Part shown: positions 17,754 through 28,812 of the stretch, one piece after another
Position numbering within the stretch: position 1 is the first letter of the stretch
Layout: every line of letters starts with the position of its first letter
NCBI GenBank assembly: GCA_013112545.1
Contig: JABFGJ010000006.1
Span: 1-64,000 of the forward strand
DNA: 64,000 bases
Direction of reading: 5' to 3'
Origin: Bacteroidota bacterium
GTDB taxonomy: Bacteria; Bacteroidota; Bacteroidia; Flavobacteriales_E; Vicingaceae
Notes under the pieces: generated by a model
Databases searched by the model: none
The model's input: only the letters and a program-made list of their open reading frames with translations
What the model was told of the DNA's origin: nothing
Position numbers and translations under genes: made by a program

Positions 17754-18836
17754 ATGAAATATTTTTACTCCGTTATTGCCTTAATAATTCTTATTACTTC
17801 CACAACACACTCACAAATAGTCGTGGTTGACCAAAACAACAATCCAATACCATATGTCGATATCATTATATCTAACAAAAAAACATTTTTTTGGCAAACT
17901 GATTTAAGTGGGAATATTCCTCAAAATACTATAAATAAAATGACTCGAAATGACTCAATAGTTTTGAGACATATTTCCTATAAAACCAAAGTCATTATTA
18001 GAGATAGCATTATAAAAGACACCATTATGCTTTTGCCAAATATTTATAATCTGAAGGAAATAGAAATTAATTCAAAAATGCCAAAGTATCAAAAAATAAA
18101 TGCTTGTTTTAGAAATAGTGTTCGACAAGATGGACAACTCGTATATTATTCCGACGGTGAAACTGATTATTTTACCAAAAACAAAAAAATAGAATACTCT
18201 CTTTTTCGTAAATCTTATAGATCGTTTGAAAATAAAAATATATCAGAATTTTTAAATAATTACAAAACCAGTATCCCAATTAACAAAGCATATACACCTA
18301 CAACCGAAGATATATATTTGCCATATAATTTTATAAAAAAACATAAATTAATCCAATTCTTTACTGATGCATTTAATAGTAAAATTTTAACTCCAGATAG
18401 TAATATTGTAGGCGAAATGAGAATTGGATCTAATACTATCACCTATGAGTTGAATAATATTTTTGAATTGAAAACTCAAAAAGCACTTAATACAGAAGTC
18501 ACAACTACAGACTTTTACATTTATATGGTATTTAGAAAAGATGACGAACAGGACGTTACTGAATTGAATAAAAGTTATAACAAGCTTTTATATTTAAAAA
18601 TAATTTACGGTCAAACTTTTAAACACGATAAAGAAAAGAAAAAAAGAAAAATTGAAACTATTGAAGAAATCTTTGTTGAAAATATAAGTTTTACCAATTT
18701 AAAAGATCAAGACTACTCAAAACACAGTGGGATGCCTAGGTCAAGTAGTTATGATGAAGAGTTTTGGAATGATTGTGATTGTGAGTTATATTACACATTA
18801 GATAATAACACTTTAACTGAGATGCGTCAACTTTAA
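17754..18836 (+). CDS. Secreted protein with carboxypeptidase-regulatory-like domain
   Basis: A 360-aa protein with a signal peptide (FYSVIALIILITSTTHS). The next 80 residues (VVVDQNNNPIPYVDIIISN, a Gly turn, then VLRHISYKTKVI) form a CarboxypepD_reg-like beta-sandwich, as in the N-terminus of SusC-like and other Bacteroidota surface proteins. The remaining 270 residues are unlike any family I know. It lacks a TonB-dependent barrel and a T9SS sorting tail. Low GC and the neighbouring small ORFs suggest a lineage-specific locus. It ends before a bidirectional terminator. Confidence 0.65.
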   Translation: MKYFYSVIALIILITSTTHSQIVVVDQNNNPIPYVDIIISNKKTFFWQTDLSGNIPQNTINKMTRNDSIVLRHISYKTKVIIRDSIIKDTIMLLPNIYNLKEIEINSKMPKYQKINACFRNSVRQDGQLVYYSDGETDYFTKNKKIEYSLFRKSYRSFENKNISEFLNNYKTSIPINKAYTPTTEDIYLPYNFIKKHKLIQFFTDAFNSKILTPDSNIVGEMRIGSNTITYELNNIFELKTQKALNTEVTTTDFYIYMVFRKDDEQDVTELNKSYNKLLYLKIIYGQTFKHDKEKKKRKIETIEEIFVENISFTNLKDQDYSKHSGMPRSSSYDEEFWNDCDCELYYTLDNNTLTEMRQL

Positions 18837-18936
18837 TGAAAACCGTTTAATGCATCCTAAATGCAATTCAAATCAATAAATATCTCATACTATTTTGTTA
18901 CTGTAGATTTTACGAGTGAATCCTAAATTAAAACAA

Positions 18937-18959
18937 AAAAGCACCAAAAAGGTGCTTTT
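18937..18959. terminator. Bidirectional terminator
   Basis: aaaagcacc (18937-18945) and ggtgctttt (18951-18959) form a stem around a 5-A loop with A and T tracts at both sides. It lies between the convergent secreted-protein gene and rny and can serve both. Confidence 0.8.
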
Positions 18960-18984
18960 AATATTTTAATTATGTGAATGTTAT

Positions 18985-20526
18985 TTACTTCGCATAATTA
19001 ACAGCTCTTTTCTCTCTAATCACGGTTACTTTCACTTGACCTGGATAAGTCATTTCCGCTTGAATTTTCTGAGCGATATCAAAAGAAATACGATCCGCTT
19101 CGGCATCTGTAATTTTCTCACTTTCAACAATAACTCTCAACTCTCTACCAGCTTGAATGGCATAAGCTTTTTCAACTCCTTGGTGTGACATGCCCAGCGT
19201 TTCTAGCTCTTTAATTCGAGTAATATAAGATTCTACAATTTCTCTTCTTGCTCCTGGTCTTGCTCCTGAAACAGCATCACAAACTTGTACGATTGGCGAA
19301 ATTAAAGTGGTCATTTCAATTTCATCATGATGCGCTCCAATGGCATTGCAAACCTCTGGTTTCTCTTTGTATTTCTCGGCTAGCTTCATCCCTAACAATG
19401 CATGTGGCAATTCAGGCTCATCATCTGGCACTTTTCCAATATCGTGTAACAGACCCGCTCTTTTTGCCATTTTCACATTCAAGCCAAGTTCGGCTGCCAT
19501 GGTTGCACAAAGGTTTGCCACTTCTCTACTATGTTGCAATAAGTTTTGACCATAGGAAGAACGATATTTCATTCTACCAACCATTCTCAATAATTCAGGA
19601 TGCAAACCGTGAATTCCTAAATCGATACAGGTTTTCTTACCAGTGTCAATAATTTCATCTTCTAGTTGTTTTTTCGTTTTACGAACAACTTCTTCAATTC
19701 TAGCAGGGTGTATTCTTCCATCGCTCACCAATTGATGTAAAGCCAAACGAGCAGTTTCTCGGCGAATTGGGTCAAAACAAGAAAGAATAATTGCTTCTGG
19801 GGTATCGTCAACAACTATTTCTACTCCTGTTGCTGCTTCTAAAGCTCTAATGTTTCTACCCTCTCTCCCAATGATTCTACCTTTCATATCATCAGAGTCA
19901 ATGTTAAATATAGACACTGAATTCTCTATCGCTTGCTCTGTTGCTACACGTTGAATGGTTTGAATAACCACTTTTCGAGCCTCTTTATTGGCATTAATTT
20001 TAGCCTCTTCGATGGTATCTTTAATGTGTGCCATTGCCTCGGTTTTGGCTTCTTCTTTAAGCACTTCCACCAATTGTGCTTTAGCTTCGTCAGCAGAAAC
20101 ACCAGCAGTTTTTTCAAGCATTTCTACTTGCTTTCTTACATTCTTTTCCAATTCTACTTGCAAGGCAGTAGTAGCTTCCATCTTGCGATCTAAGTTTCCT
20201 TGTAAGGACTTTAAATCTTTATCTTTTTTATTGGTTTCATGCAATTTGTTGTTCAGCGTTGTTTCCTTTTGCTTTACTCTATTTTCTGCATCTACAATTT
20301 TTCGTTCTCTCGAAGAAATTGTTTTTTCATGCTCTTCTTTAAGTTGTAAAAACTTTTCTTTAGCCTGTAGAATTTTATCTTTTCTAATGACCTCGGCTTC
20401 AGCTTTTGCTTCTTCAATGATTGTATTAGCTTGTTTTTCGTTGCTCTTTTTAATAATCATAAAAATGAATAAGGAACCCAAACCACCACCAATCACTAAT
20501 CCAATAACTATACTTATAATATCCAT
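18985..20526 (-). CDS. rny: Ribonuclease Y
   Basis: A 513-aa endoribonuclease. It has an N-terminal membrane anchor ([23 protein letters not shown]), a long coiled coil (residues about 30-190), a KH domain ([15 protein letters not shown]) and an HD domain with LLHDIGK and AIGAHHDE. It starts bulk mRNA decay at the inner membrane. The length and order of domains are normal. The 6S RNA gene lies directly upstream and zapA beyond it, a gene order recurring in Bacteroidota. Confidence 0.95.
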   Translation of the reverse strand: MDIISIVIGLVIGGGLGSLFIFMIIKKSNEKQANTIIEEAKAEAEVIRKDKILQAKEKFLQLKEEHEKTISSRERKIVDAENRVKQKETTLNNKLHETNKKDKDLKSLQGNLDRKMEATTALQVELEKNVRKQVEMLEKTAGVSADEAKAQLVEVLKEEAKTEAMAHIKDTIEEAKINANKEARKVVIQTIQRVATEQAIENSVSIFNIDSDDMKGRIIGREGRNIRALEAATGVEIVVDDTPEAIILSCFDPIRRETARLALHQLVSDGRIHPARIEEVVRKTKKQLEDEIIDTGKKTCIDLGIHGLHPELLRMVGRMKYRSSYGQNLLQHSREVANLCATMAAELGLNVKMAKRAGLLHDIGKVPDDEPELPHALLGMKLAEKYKEKPEVCNAIGAHHDEIEMTTLISPIVQVCDAVSGARPGARREIVESYITRIKELETLGMSHQGVEKAYAIQAGRELRVIVESEKITDAEADRISFDIAQKIQAEMTYPGQVKVTVIREKRAVNYAK

Positions 20527-20550
20527 GTTTAAAATTTAATATATAAAAAA

Positions 20551-20760
20551 ACCCGTACAAATCCGTTGGTTTGAGTAAACCCCTAAAAATAGGATTAGAG
20601 CTCCCTGGCTAAATCAAACTTCCAACGTCTTTTGCAATAAATTGCAAAAAATCATCTCGATAAATCGAGAATAAATAAGGCCTGTTTTCATTAACACAAA
20701 GTAGAACTCTTAGTATAAATACTGTTGAGTTTACCAAACATAACAAACTTGCACGGGCAG
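20551..20760 (-). ncRNA. ssrS: 6S RNA (candidate)
   Basis: The spacer between zapA and rny on the minus strand contains about 210 nt whose two ends pair: 5' part CCCGTGCAAG against 3' part TTGTACGGG (forward cccgtacaa at 20552-20560 and ttgcacggg near 20750-20757). The 3' end runs into a T tract on the minus strand (forward aaaaaa at 20545-20551). Its size, terminal stem, AT-rich interior and position next to zapA match 6S RNA, which binds the RNA polymerase holoenzyme. The end points are estimated to within about 10 nt. A covariance-model search was not possible here. Confidence 0.72.
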
Positions 20761-20798
20761 GTTTTTGTCCCAAAAAGGGAATTTATTTTAAAGAACGT

Positions 20799-21083
20799 TT
20801 ATAAGTTATCTTCAACTAATCGATTCAACAAATCTAGTTTTTCTTTCAATCCATCGTCCTCAATAAGTGTCTTTTGACCAAGTTCCATTTTTTGTGATGC
20901 AAATTGCAAGGCACACATGGCTAACAAATCTTGTTTATCCTTTACGGCATAGTTTTGTTCATATTCTTTGATCATTTCATTGATCTCCTTGGTTGCTAAT
21001 CGAATGTTCTCTTCTTCATCTTGCTTTACCGTTAATGGGTAAATTCGATTCGCTATATTCACTTTTATTGATAGATCTTTCAC
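20799..21083 (-). CDS. zapA: Cell division protein ZapA
   Basis: A 94-aa protein starting at GTG 21083. An N-terminal beta-hairpin (LSIKVNIANRIYPLTV) precedes EENIRLATKEINEMIKEYEQ and a coiled-coil tail, the ZapA fold. It crosslinks FtsZ filaments at the division ring. It is encoded 6 nt after a second small coiled-coil gene, and the 6S RNA follows, so the three may derive from one transcript. Confidence 0.85.
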   Translation of the reverse strand: MKDLSIKVNIANRIYPLTVKQDEEENIRLATKEINEMIKEYEQNYAVKDKQDLLAMCALQFASQKMELGQKTLIEDDGLKEKLDLLNRLVEDNL

Positions 21084-21089
21084 TGATTC

Positions 21090-21374
21090 TTACTGATTTA
21101 GTTGAGCGATACACTTATCCACCTCCCGCACAATTTCATTTATTTTCAACTTAATTTCACGATTATCTCCTCCTTGACTTCCACTGGCAATTCGCAAAAT
21201 TTTATTTTTTTCATTTAAATCTTCGATCTCTTTTTGAGCAGCTATAAATTGACTGTTTAATTCTGCTCGTTTACGCTCTGATTCTTTCAATAAAGTTTCA
21301 ATTTCTATTTTTCTTTCAATTAGTTGCTTAACCTTAGCGTCTAATTGGTGGAAACTTGTAGAAATCTCAGACAT
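21090..21374 (-). CDS. Small coiled-coil protein upstream of zapA
   Basis: A 94-aa protein almost entirely predicted coiled coil (LDAKVKQLIERKIEIETLLK, then KRAELNSQFIAAQKEIEDL). It has no signal peptide. It has the size and heptad character of ZapB-like division proteins but no clear sequence match that I can name. The gap to zapA is 6 nt. Conserved pairing with zapA would support a role at the Z-ring; that is inference from position. Confidence 0.6.
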   Translation of the reverse strand: MSEISTSFHQLDAKVKQLIERKIEIETLLKESERKRAELNSQFIAAQKEIEDLNEKNKILRIASGSQGGDNREIKLKINEIVREVDKCIAQLNQ

Positions 21375-21515
21375 ATACTTTCATTTATCAAAGTGCATTA
21401 CAAATCTAATTATTTTTTTACTCCATTAAATGCCATTTTTAGAAATAAAGTAAAAAGGCCAAATTCTTTGCCTTACTTTTGCAATGTTGGAATAATATTT
21501 GCCAATTAATTTGCT

Positions 21516-23234
21516 ATGCTTAGAACCTTTTTCCTCTCTTTTTTTTCATTCCTATTTTTTTTTAGCCAAGCTCAAAGTTATCCTCAAGATTACTTTAGAT
21601 CGCCCTTAGATATCCCACTTTTCTTATCTGGAAATTTTGGAGAATTGCGCTCCAATCATTTTCATGCTGGCATCGATATTAAAACTGCTGGTGTTGAAGG
21701 GCAAAAAATTTATGCTGTTGCTGATGGTTATGTTAGCCGAATTAAAGTTTCTCCTTATGGTTATGGGAATGCATTATACATAACTCATCCAAATGGATAT
21801 ACCTCGGTTTATGGCCATCTTAAAAAATACAACGATAAATTAACAGCATACATCAAAGACAATCAGTACAAACAAGAATCCTTTGAAGTTCAACTTTTTC
21901 CATCACTTTTCGCATTTCCTGTTAAAAAAGGTGATTTAATTGCTTACTCTGGAAATTCAGGTAGCTCGGGTGGTCCTCATTTGCATTTTGAAATTAGAGA
22001 TACTAAAACAGAACATCCCATTGACCCCTTATTGTTTGGATTTGATTTAAAAGATAATATCAATCCAGATATCTATGCCATAACTATATTCCCATTAAAT
22101 AAAGAAGCTAGAATCAACGGAGCTAATCAAGCTAAACGCTATAAAGCAACAGGACAAAATGGTAAATATAGATTATTACAACAAACACCTATTTTAGTTT
22201 CAGGTGAGATTGGTTTTGGCATCGAGTCCGTTGACCGAATGAATGGAGCTGGCAATAGTTATGGATTGCATCAAATAGAATTAAGACTTGACAGTCAACT
22301 TATATTTCAACAAAAAATCAATGAATTCTCCTTTGATGAAGGACGCTACATTAATGCATTGATTGACTACAAAACATATATTGCTCAAAGAAGAAGGGTA
22401 CAACGATCATTTGTCCTTCCAGGTAATCAATTAAGGTTTTATACTGTATTAAAAAATAAAGGCAAAGTCACCATAAATAAACCTGGAGAACATAAGCTAA
22501 CTTATCAGGTAAGTGACATCAAAAACAATCGCTCTACGATAGACTTTAATGTAGTGTATATGCCTGAATCAGAAAGCTTAAGTTCGAGCACTATACATTC
22601 TAAAGCCGTCAAATTTTTTAAATACAATGAAAGAAACACTTTTGTTGAAGACAATTTTCTAGTTGATTTACCTGCGCATGTATTGTATGAAGATATCTAT
22701 TTCGAATATAGAGAAGAAGCACCGCTTTCAGGAGCCTTAAGTCCCACATATTGGATACACAACCACTACACTCCTTTGCACAAACACATTACTGTTTCAA
22801 TTAAACTACCTCCACTGGAAGAGCAATTAAAGAAAAAAGCTGTTGTTTTTAGTACAGTTGATGGAAAATCTAAATATGCTGAAGGCGGAGAATGGAATGG
22901 TTTGAACATCAGTGTTAAAACTCGAAGCTTTGCAGGTTATGGAGTTGCATTAGATACTATACAACCGCAAATTAGACCGATTAATATTTTCAATAATGCA
23001 GACATGAGTAGTAAGTGGTCTATACAAGTGAAGATTAATGATAATTTCTCTGGAATAGGTTCATACAATGGCTATATAGATGGTAAATGGGTACTCATGG
23101 AATACGATGCAAAAAATAATTTACTGACTCATTATTTTGACGAAAGAACTAGTAAAGGGGTTCATGAATTCAAATTAGTGGTAAATGACAAAGTTGAGAA
23201 TCAATCCATCTATCAAGTTAAATTTAAACGTTAA
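21516..23234 (+). CDS. Secreted M23-family metallopeptidase
   Basis: A 572-aa protein with a signal peptide (TFFLSFFSFLFFFSQAQS). An M23/LytM domain follows at about residues 40-160: HFHAGIDIKT (first metal His/Asp), the VYGHL strand and GPHLHFEIRD (second His motif). The next 400 residues are beta-rich and have no recognised domain. This long form with an extra C-terminal region is common in Bacteroidota and acts on peptidoglycan in the periplasm. A -7 element TACTTTTG lies at 21474-21481, so the leader is about 30 nt. Confidence 0.85.
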   Translation: MLRTFFLSFFSFLFFFSQAQSYPQDYFRSPLDIPLFLSGNFGELRSNHFHAGIDIKTAGVEGQKIYAVADGYVSRIKVSPYGYGNALYITHPNGYTSVYGHLKKYNDKLTAYIKDNQYKQESFEVQLFPSLFAFPVKKGDLIAYSGNSGSSGGPHLHFEIRDTKTEHPIDPLLFGFDLKDNINPDIYAITIFPLNKEARINGANQAKRYKATGQNGKYRLLQQTPILVSGEIGFGIESVDRMNGAGNSYGLHQIELRLDSQLIFQQKINEFSFDEGRYINALIDYKTYIAQRRRVQRSFVLPGNQLRFYTVLKNKGKVTINKPGEHKLTYQVSDIKNNRSTIDFNVVYMPESESLSSSTIHSKAVKFFKYNERNTFVEDNFLVDLPAHVLYEDIYFEYREEAPLSGALSPTYWIHNHYTPLHKHITVSIKLPPLEEQLKKKAVVFSTVDGKSKYAEGGEWNGLNISVKTRSFAGYGVALDTIQPQIRPINIFNNADMSSKWSIQVKINDNFSGIGSYNGYIDGKWVLMEYDAKNNLLTHYFDERTSKGVHEFKLVVNDKVENQSIYQVKFKR

Positions 23235-23282
23235 CAAATTTTAGCACAGAAAATTGTCTTTTTAAAATACATTTGAACGATT

Positions 23283-23912
23283 ATGAATAGAATCTTTTTT
23301 CTTTTTGCATTGCTAGTTAGTTTCAGTAGTTATTCTCAAACAAACACTGAAAATTTAATTCAATTTTCGGGTGTTATTGTCAGTAGAGATAGCTTGACCC
23401 CAGTGCCATTTGCAACGATAATAGTTAAAAACACATCGAGGGGGACTACCAGTGATTATTACGGCTATTTCTCTTTTGTTGCAAAACCTGGAGACACCAT
23501 TATTTTCTCTTCCATTGGGTATAAAAAGTCTAATTTCTTAGTTCATGATTCATTGCAAACTGGAAGGTATTCGCTCATACAAGCCATGTATCGAGACACT
23601 GTAGAATTGGACACCGTTAGCATTTTTCCTTGGCCAACTCCTGAGCAATTCAAACAAGCATTTTTAGCCTTAGATATTCCAGATGACGATTTGGAAATAG
23701 CTAGAAAAAATCTTGCTCCTGGTGTTCTTAAAGAACGAGGCGAAGCCATGCCAATGACCGCAAGCATGAATTTTAAATGGCAAATGCAACAGCAGCAAAG
23801 CCAATTGTATTATGCAGGCCAATACCGCCCTAACAATTTATTGAACCCAATAGCTTGGGCTAAATTTATAGAGGCATGGAAGCGCGGCGATTTTAAACAG
23901 AAAAAAGACTAG
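23283..23912 (+). CDS. Secreted carboxypeptidase-regulatory-like protein
   Basis: A 209-aa protein with signal peptide (IFFLFALLVSFSSYSQ) and a CarboxypepD_reg-like domain (FSGVIVSRDSLTPVPFATI, GTTSDYYGYFSF, IIFSSIGYKKS). A C-terminal region of about 90 residues is rich in Gln and Met (KWQMQQQQSQLYY). Exported proteins of this type are frequent near M23 peptidases in Bacteroidota. It lies 48 nt after the M23 gene and 1 nt before a CoA transferase gene. Function is unknown. Confidence 0.75.
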   Translation: MNRIFFLFALLVSFSSYSQTNTENLIQFSGVIVSRDSLTPVPFATIIVKNTSRGTTSDYYGYFSFVAKPGDTIIFSSIGYKKSNFLVHDSLQTGRYSLIQAMYRDTVELDTVSIFPWPTPEQFKQAFLALDIPDDDLEIARKNLAPGVLKERGEAMPMTASMNFKWQMQQQQSQLYYAGQYRPNNLLNPIAWAKFIEAWKRGDFKQKKD

Positions 23913-23913
23913 C

Positions 23914-24990
23914 GTGGAGCCAAAAACTATCTTTAAAGGATTAAAAGTTATAGAACTTGCAAGTGTTTTAGCAGGTCCGGCTGTAGGTATGTTTTTCGCA
24001 GAACTTGGCGCGGAGGTATTAAAAGTAGAAAATAAAACAAGTCGTGGCGACATTACACGGTCATGGAAATTAGCCAGTGAGGACAAAAGCCATCCATTTT
24101 CAGCCTATTATTCCTCAGTTAACTTTGGTAAAAAAAGTATCTTTTGGAATTTAAAGAATCCAGAAGATTATGAGCAGTTATTATTACAATTAAAAACTGC
24201 CGATATTGTTATTTGCAACTTCAGACCTGGAGATGCTAAAAAATTTCAATTAGATTTTGAATCGGTAAAAGCCATTAACCCAACTGTTATTTATGGAGAA
24301 ATCACTGGTTTTGGAAAGGTAAATAGATTAGCCTACGACATCGTTTTACAAGCAGAAGCAGGATACATTTCAATGAATGGAGAACAAAAAAATCGAGAAG
24401 TAAAATTACCTGTAGCTTTCATTGATTTATTTGCAGCCCATCAGTTAAAAGAAGGCATTTTAATTGCCATGCTTCAAAAAGCAAAAAAAGACACCGCTTA
24501 TTGTATTTCTGTTTCATTATTTGATGCAGCAATTTCAGCGCTAGCAAACCAAGCAACAAATTGGCTAATGGGAAATCACATTGCCGAACCATTGGGCATG
24601 TTGCATCCCAACATAGCGCCTTATGGAGAGCGATTTACTTGTGCTGACCAAAAAGATATTGTATTGGCAATTGGTAGTGATGCTCAATTTGGAAAGCTTT
24701 GTCATGTTTTAGGCTTAGATGAAATTCATAAAGATGTATTATTTACTTCCAACCAATTGCGAGTTGAAAATAGAAAATTGCTTTTTGAAAAATTAGCCCC
24801 TTGTTTTTTAAATCACAAAAGGCAAGAATTAATGAGTTTGTTTATTGACAATAATGTACCAGCAGGTGCGATAAGAAACATGCAAGAAGTATTTGAATTA
24901 GAAAATGCAAAAAAACAAATCATAAGCGAACAGAAAGAAGGTAAAAAACTGACTAGTATCAAAGGGAATGTTTTTACCATTTCATGTTAA
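23914..24990 (+). CDS. CaiB/BaiF family CoA transferase (class III)
   Basis: A 358-aa protein with the family III N-terminus (LKVIELASVLAGPAVGMFFAELGAEVLKVE), a DITRSW segment, and VAFIDLFAAH, whose Asp is the expected catalytic nucleophile that forms the aspartyl-CoA thioester. It is on the short side for the family. GTG 23914 comes 1 nt after the previous stop and is chosen because the next Met lies within the first conserved block. The acyl-CoA substrate is not deducible. Confidence 0.85.
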   Translation: MEPKTIFKGLKVIELASVLAGPAVGMFFAELGAEVLKVENKTSRGDITRSWKLASEDKSHPFSAYYSSVNFGKKSIFWNLKNPEDYEQLLLQLKTADIVICNFRPGDAKKFQLDFESVKAINPTVIYGEITGFGKVNRLAYDIVLQAEAGYISMNGEQKNREVKLPVAFIDLFAAHQLKEGILIAMLQKAKKDTAYCISVSLFDAAISALANQATNWLMGNHIAEPLGMLHPNIAPYGERFTCADQKDIVLAIGSDAQFGKLCHVLGLDEIHKDVLFTSNQLRVENRKLLFEKLAPCFLNHKRQELMSLFIDNNVPAGAIRNMQEVFELENAKKQIISEQKEGKKLTSIKGNVFTISC

Positions 24991-25086
24991 GTCTAACAAT
25001 ACCTTTCGATTATTTTACTGATAGTTTTTTTACTTTAGTTAAGATATAGTAAAGATTCCTTAACATACACTAGCTTTTATTAGCAG

Positions 25087-25094
25087 TACTTTTG
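25087..25094 (+). promoter_or_regulatory. -7 element of the ppa promoter
   Basis: TACTTTTG matches the Bacteroidota -7 consensus TAnnTTTG exactly, 14 nt before the ppa ATG. There is no clear TTTG at the -33 distance. The leader would be only about 8-10 nt, so translation would lack a Shine-Dalgarno. Confidence 0.55.
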
Positions 25095-25108
25095 CAAAAA
25101 GAAAAAAT

Positions 25109-25645
25109 ATGAATAAACATCCATGGCATGGTGTAAGCATTGGAGATAATGCACCAGAAGTAGTAACAGGAATTATTGAAATACCAAAAAATTGTAGAGC
25201 AAAATACGAACTGGACAAAGATTCAGGTTTATTAAAACTAGATCGCGTATTATATTCCTCCATCAATTACCCTTCAAATTATGGTTTTATACCACAAACC
25301 TATTGCGAGGATGGAGATCCGCTTGATATCTTAGTGCTTTCGCAAATAGAAATAGTGCCCATGTGTTTAGTTGATGCCAGACCAATTGGTGTAATGCGCA
25401 TGATGGATGAAGGCGAAATGGATGACAAAATTATCGCTGTTGCTGTAAATGATATGAGTGTAGGTCATATAACTGACGTTTCTGAATTGCCTGAACATTC
25501 TTTTCGTGAGCTAAGAAGTTTTTTTGAAGACTATAAAAAATTAGAACATAAGGAAGTTATAGTAGAAGATTTTCAAGGTCGTGATGTAGCTTTAGAAGTA
25601 ATTAAACAAAGCATTCTTGATTATAAAGACTTGATGGGAAAGTAA
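25109..25645 (+). CDS. ppa: Inorganic pyrophosphatase (family I)
   Basis: A 178-aa soluble enzyme. The active-site pattern is present: KYELDKDSG, then [13 protein letters not shown], the signature [11 protein letters not shown] with its Asp metal ligands, and [12 protein letters not shown]-like ([10 protein letters not shown]) followed by [11 protein letters not shown]. It cleaves pyrophosphate to drive biosynthesis. The length is normal for bacterial family I enzymes. Monocistronic, with a strong -7 element immediately upstream. Confidence 0.95.
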   Translation: MNKHPWHGVSIGDNAPEVVTGIIEIPKNCRAKYELDKDSGLLKLDRVLYSSINYPSNYGFIPQTYCEDGDPLDILVLSQIEIVPMCLVDARPIGVMRMMDEGEMDDKIIAVAVNDMSVGHITDVSELPEHSFRELRSFFEDYKKLEHKEVIVEDFQGRDVALEVIKQSILDYKDLMGK

Positions 25646-25661
25646 ATTTATTTCCCTGTAA

Positions 25662-27371
<1,710 letters not shown>

Positions 27372-27430
27372 TTCGATAGAACGAATATTACTGGTTTTTA
27401 AATATTTATTATTTTTTGAATATACTAAGC

Positions 27431-28414
27431 TTAATTAATTACAAATTTCTCGACATAAACAACGCCATTTTTGTCTTTAATTTTAAAGAAATAAATACCG
27501 GAATTTAGTTCAGAAACATTCCAATTTCTTTTAAATGCATCTAACTTTAAAATTGACATTCCTTTAACATCAAGAATCAGAATTTCATTAACATCTATTT
27601 TAGTTCTTAATTTTATCACATTAGAAACTGGGTTCGGATAAATTGTAATACTTTCTTTAGCAGAAAACCATTGATTTAACCCAACCATACCGGGTGGTGA
27701 TATCGTATCACATTGCCCTAAAAAAGGAAGCGAATCAGCAAGTTGATGTTGAAATAGTTGCACATTGTTTCGAAAATGACACAACAGTAAACTATAACCA
27801 TCTCCTGTGCTAATGCTTTTAAATAAGTGATTGTCTATCCCTTTAGAACTGCCAGTTCCTTCTATAAATACTAAAGTGTCAATTGCATAAAACTGCCTTG
27901 GTAAGAATGGATACCATATTTGCATGGTGTCATTAATACTTTTTAATACCATTTTTTGTTTTCCTGATATTGTATCTCTACTTGTAACTACAAAACGTAT
28001 ATTTCCGTTCGCTGGTAAATCGAAAGTATCCCCTATTGCTAGTGTAAAATCATAAACTAAATGTTCATAGCCAAAGCCAAATGTGTCTGTTAAGTGCCAT
28101 AATCGACCAGTTGTAGTATCTTCTCTAAGGAAGCAAAGAGGTTGTGGAGAAGTCATATAATTAGTTCGTAAAGAACGAACCTCAGTGTATTGATGATTAT
28201 TAAACTGAATTTTTTTATCTAAGTATAAAGAATCAGCATAAAGCTCTAGGCCGAGTGCATATTGAACTTTATAAACATTCCAATATTGGTTTGTATCCGA
28301 TAATACAGACTGATATTGGGCTTTAGCTGAAATGCCGTTTAAGAAAACACATGATATGAGTACCATTTTCAGCCAATTACAACCTAATAATTTTCTTTTT
28401 AATTGATTTCCCAT
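27431..28414 (-). CDS. Secreted protein with T9SS type A sorting domain
   Basis: A 327-aa protein with a signal peptide (WLKMVLISCVFLNGISAKAQ) and a C-terminal Por secretion domain: ITIYPNPVSNVIKLRT, ILILDVKGMSILKLDA, SGIYFFKIKDKNG and a last strand ending in a basic residue and Asn. The middle 200 residues are beta-rich and unrecognised. The sorting domain means export through the type IX system and attachment to the cell surface or release. It lies convergent to the ABC-F gene. Confidence 0.85.
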   Translation of the reverse strand: MGNQLKRKLLGCNWLKMVLISCVFLNGISAKAQYQSVLSDTNQYWNVYKVQYALGLELYADSLYLDKKIQFNNHQYTEVRSLRTNYMTSPQPLCFLREDTTTGRLWHLTDTFGFGYEHLVYDFTLAIGDTFDLPANGNIRFVVTSRDTISGKQKMVLKSINDTMQIWYPFLPRQFYAIDTLVFIEGTGSSKGIDNHLFKSISTGDGYSLLLCHFRNNVQLFQHQLADSLPFLGQCDTISPPGMVGLNQWFSAKESITIYPNPVSNVIKLRTKIDVNEILILDVKGMSILKLDAFKRNWNVSELNSGIYFFKIKDKNGVVYVEKFVIN

Positions 28415-28759
28415 TTTTTAATTGAATTATAATGAAGTAAATACCAACTACAATGAACTACTTATTCTGTCAATAAAATGATTTTAGCAAGAATACTAAA
28501 TTAAGAAATATTAACAACTAGTCCAAACTTCTGTCAAAGTAAGCAACTCATTACAATGCAGTTAGAATTAATTTAATAAAATAAAAATAACTGTAATATT
28601 ACACTTTAAACTATGGGTCTAACTGCTACAAAAGAAATACGGTTTAGTCTGAACTAAGCAGAAGTAAAAAGAAGGCATTAGCGAATAATGCAATTAAGGC
28701 CATTTGACATTAAGATTTTGCCTCTTCTTTTTTTAAAAAAAATATTCCGCATACAAAAA
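28415..28759. other. AT-rich spacer
   Basis: About 345 nt upstream of the T9SS-cargo gene and downstream of the typA terminator. I see no coding frame or folded RNA. The promoter of the cargo gene should lie here, but no TTTG-N19-TAnnTTTG match is clear on the minus strand. Confidence 0.4.
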
Positions 28760-28790
28760 ATGCAAGGTTTATAAAGAATAAACCTTGCAT
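28760..28790. terminator. Terminator of typA
   Basis: atgcaaggtttat (28760-28772) and ataaaccttgcat (28778-28790) form a perfect 13-bp stem with a 5-nt loop; an A tract precedes it and T residues follow. It terminates typA on the minus strand 22 nt after its stop. Confidence 0.8.
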
Positions 28791-28812
28791 TTTAATGATG
28801 TATAAAGCAAAT

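Noticed and set aside
19988-20539. 183-codon plus-strand frame opposite rny
   Set aside because: It is the antisense reading of the rny coiled coil, with Ser/Ala/Leu-rich low complexity; rny explains the region.
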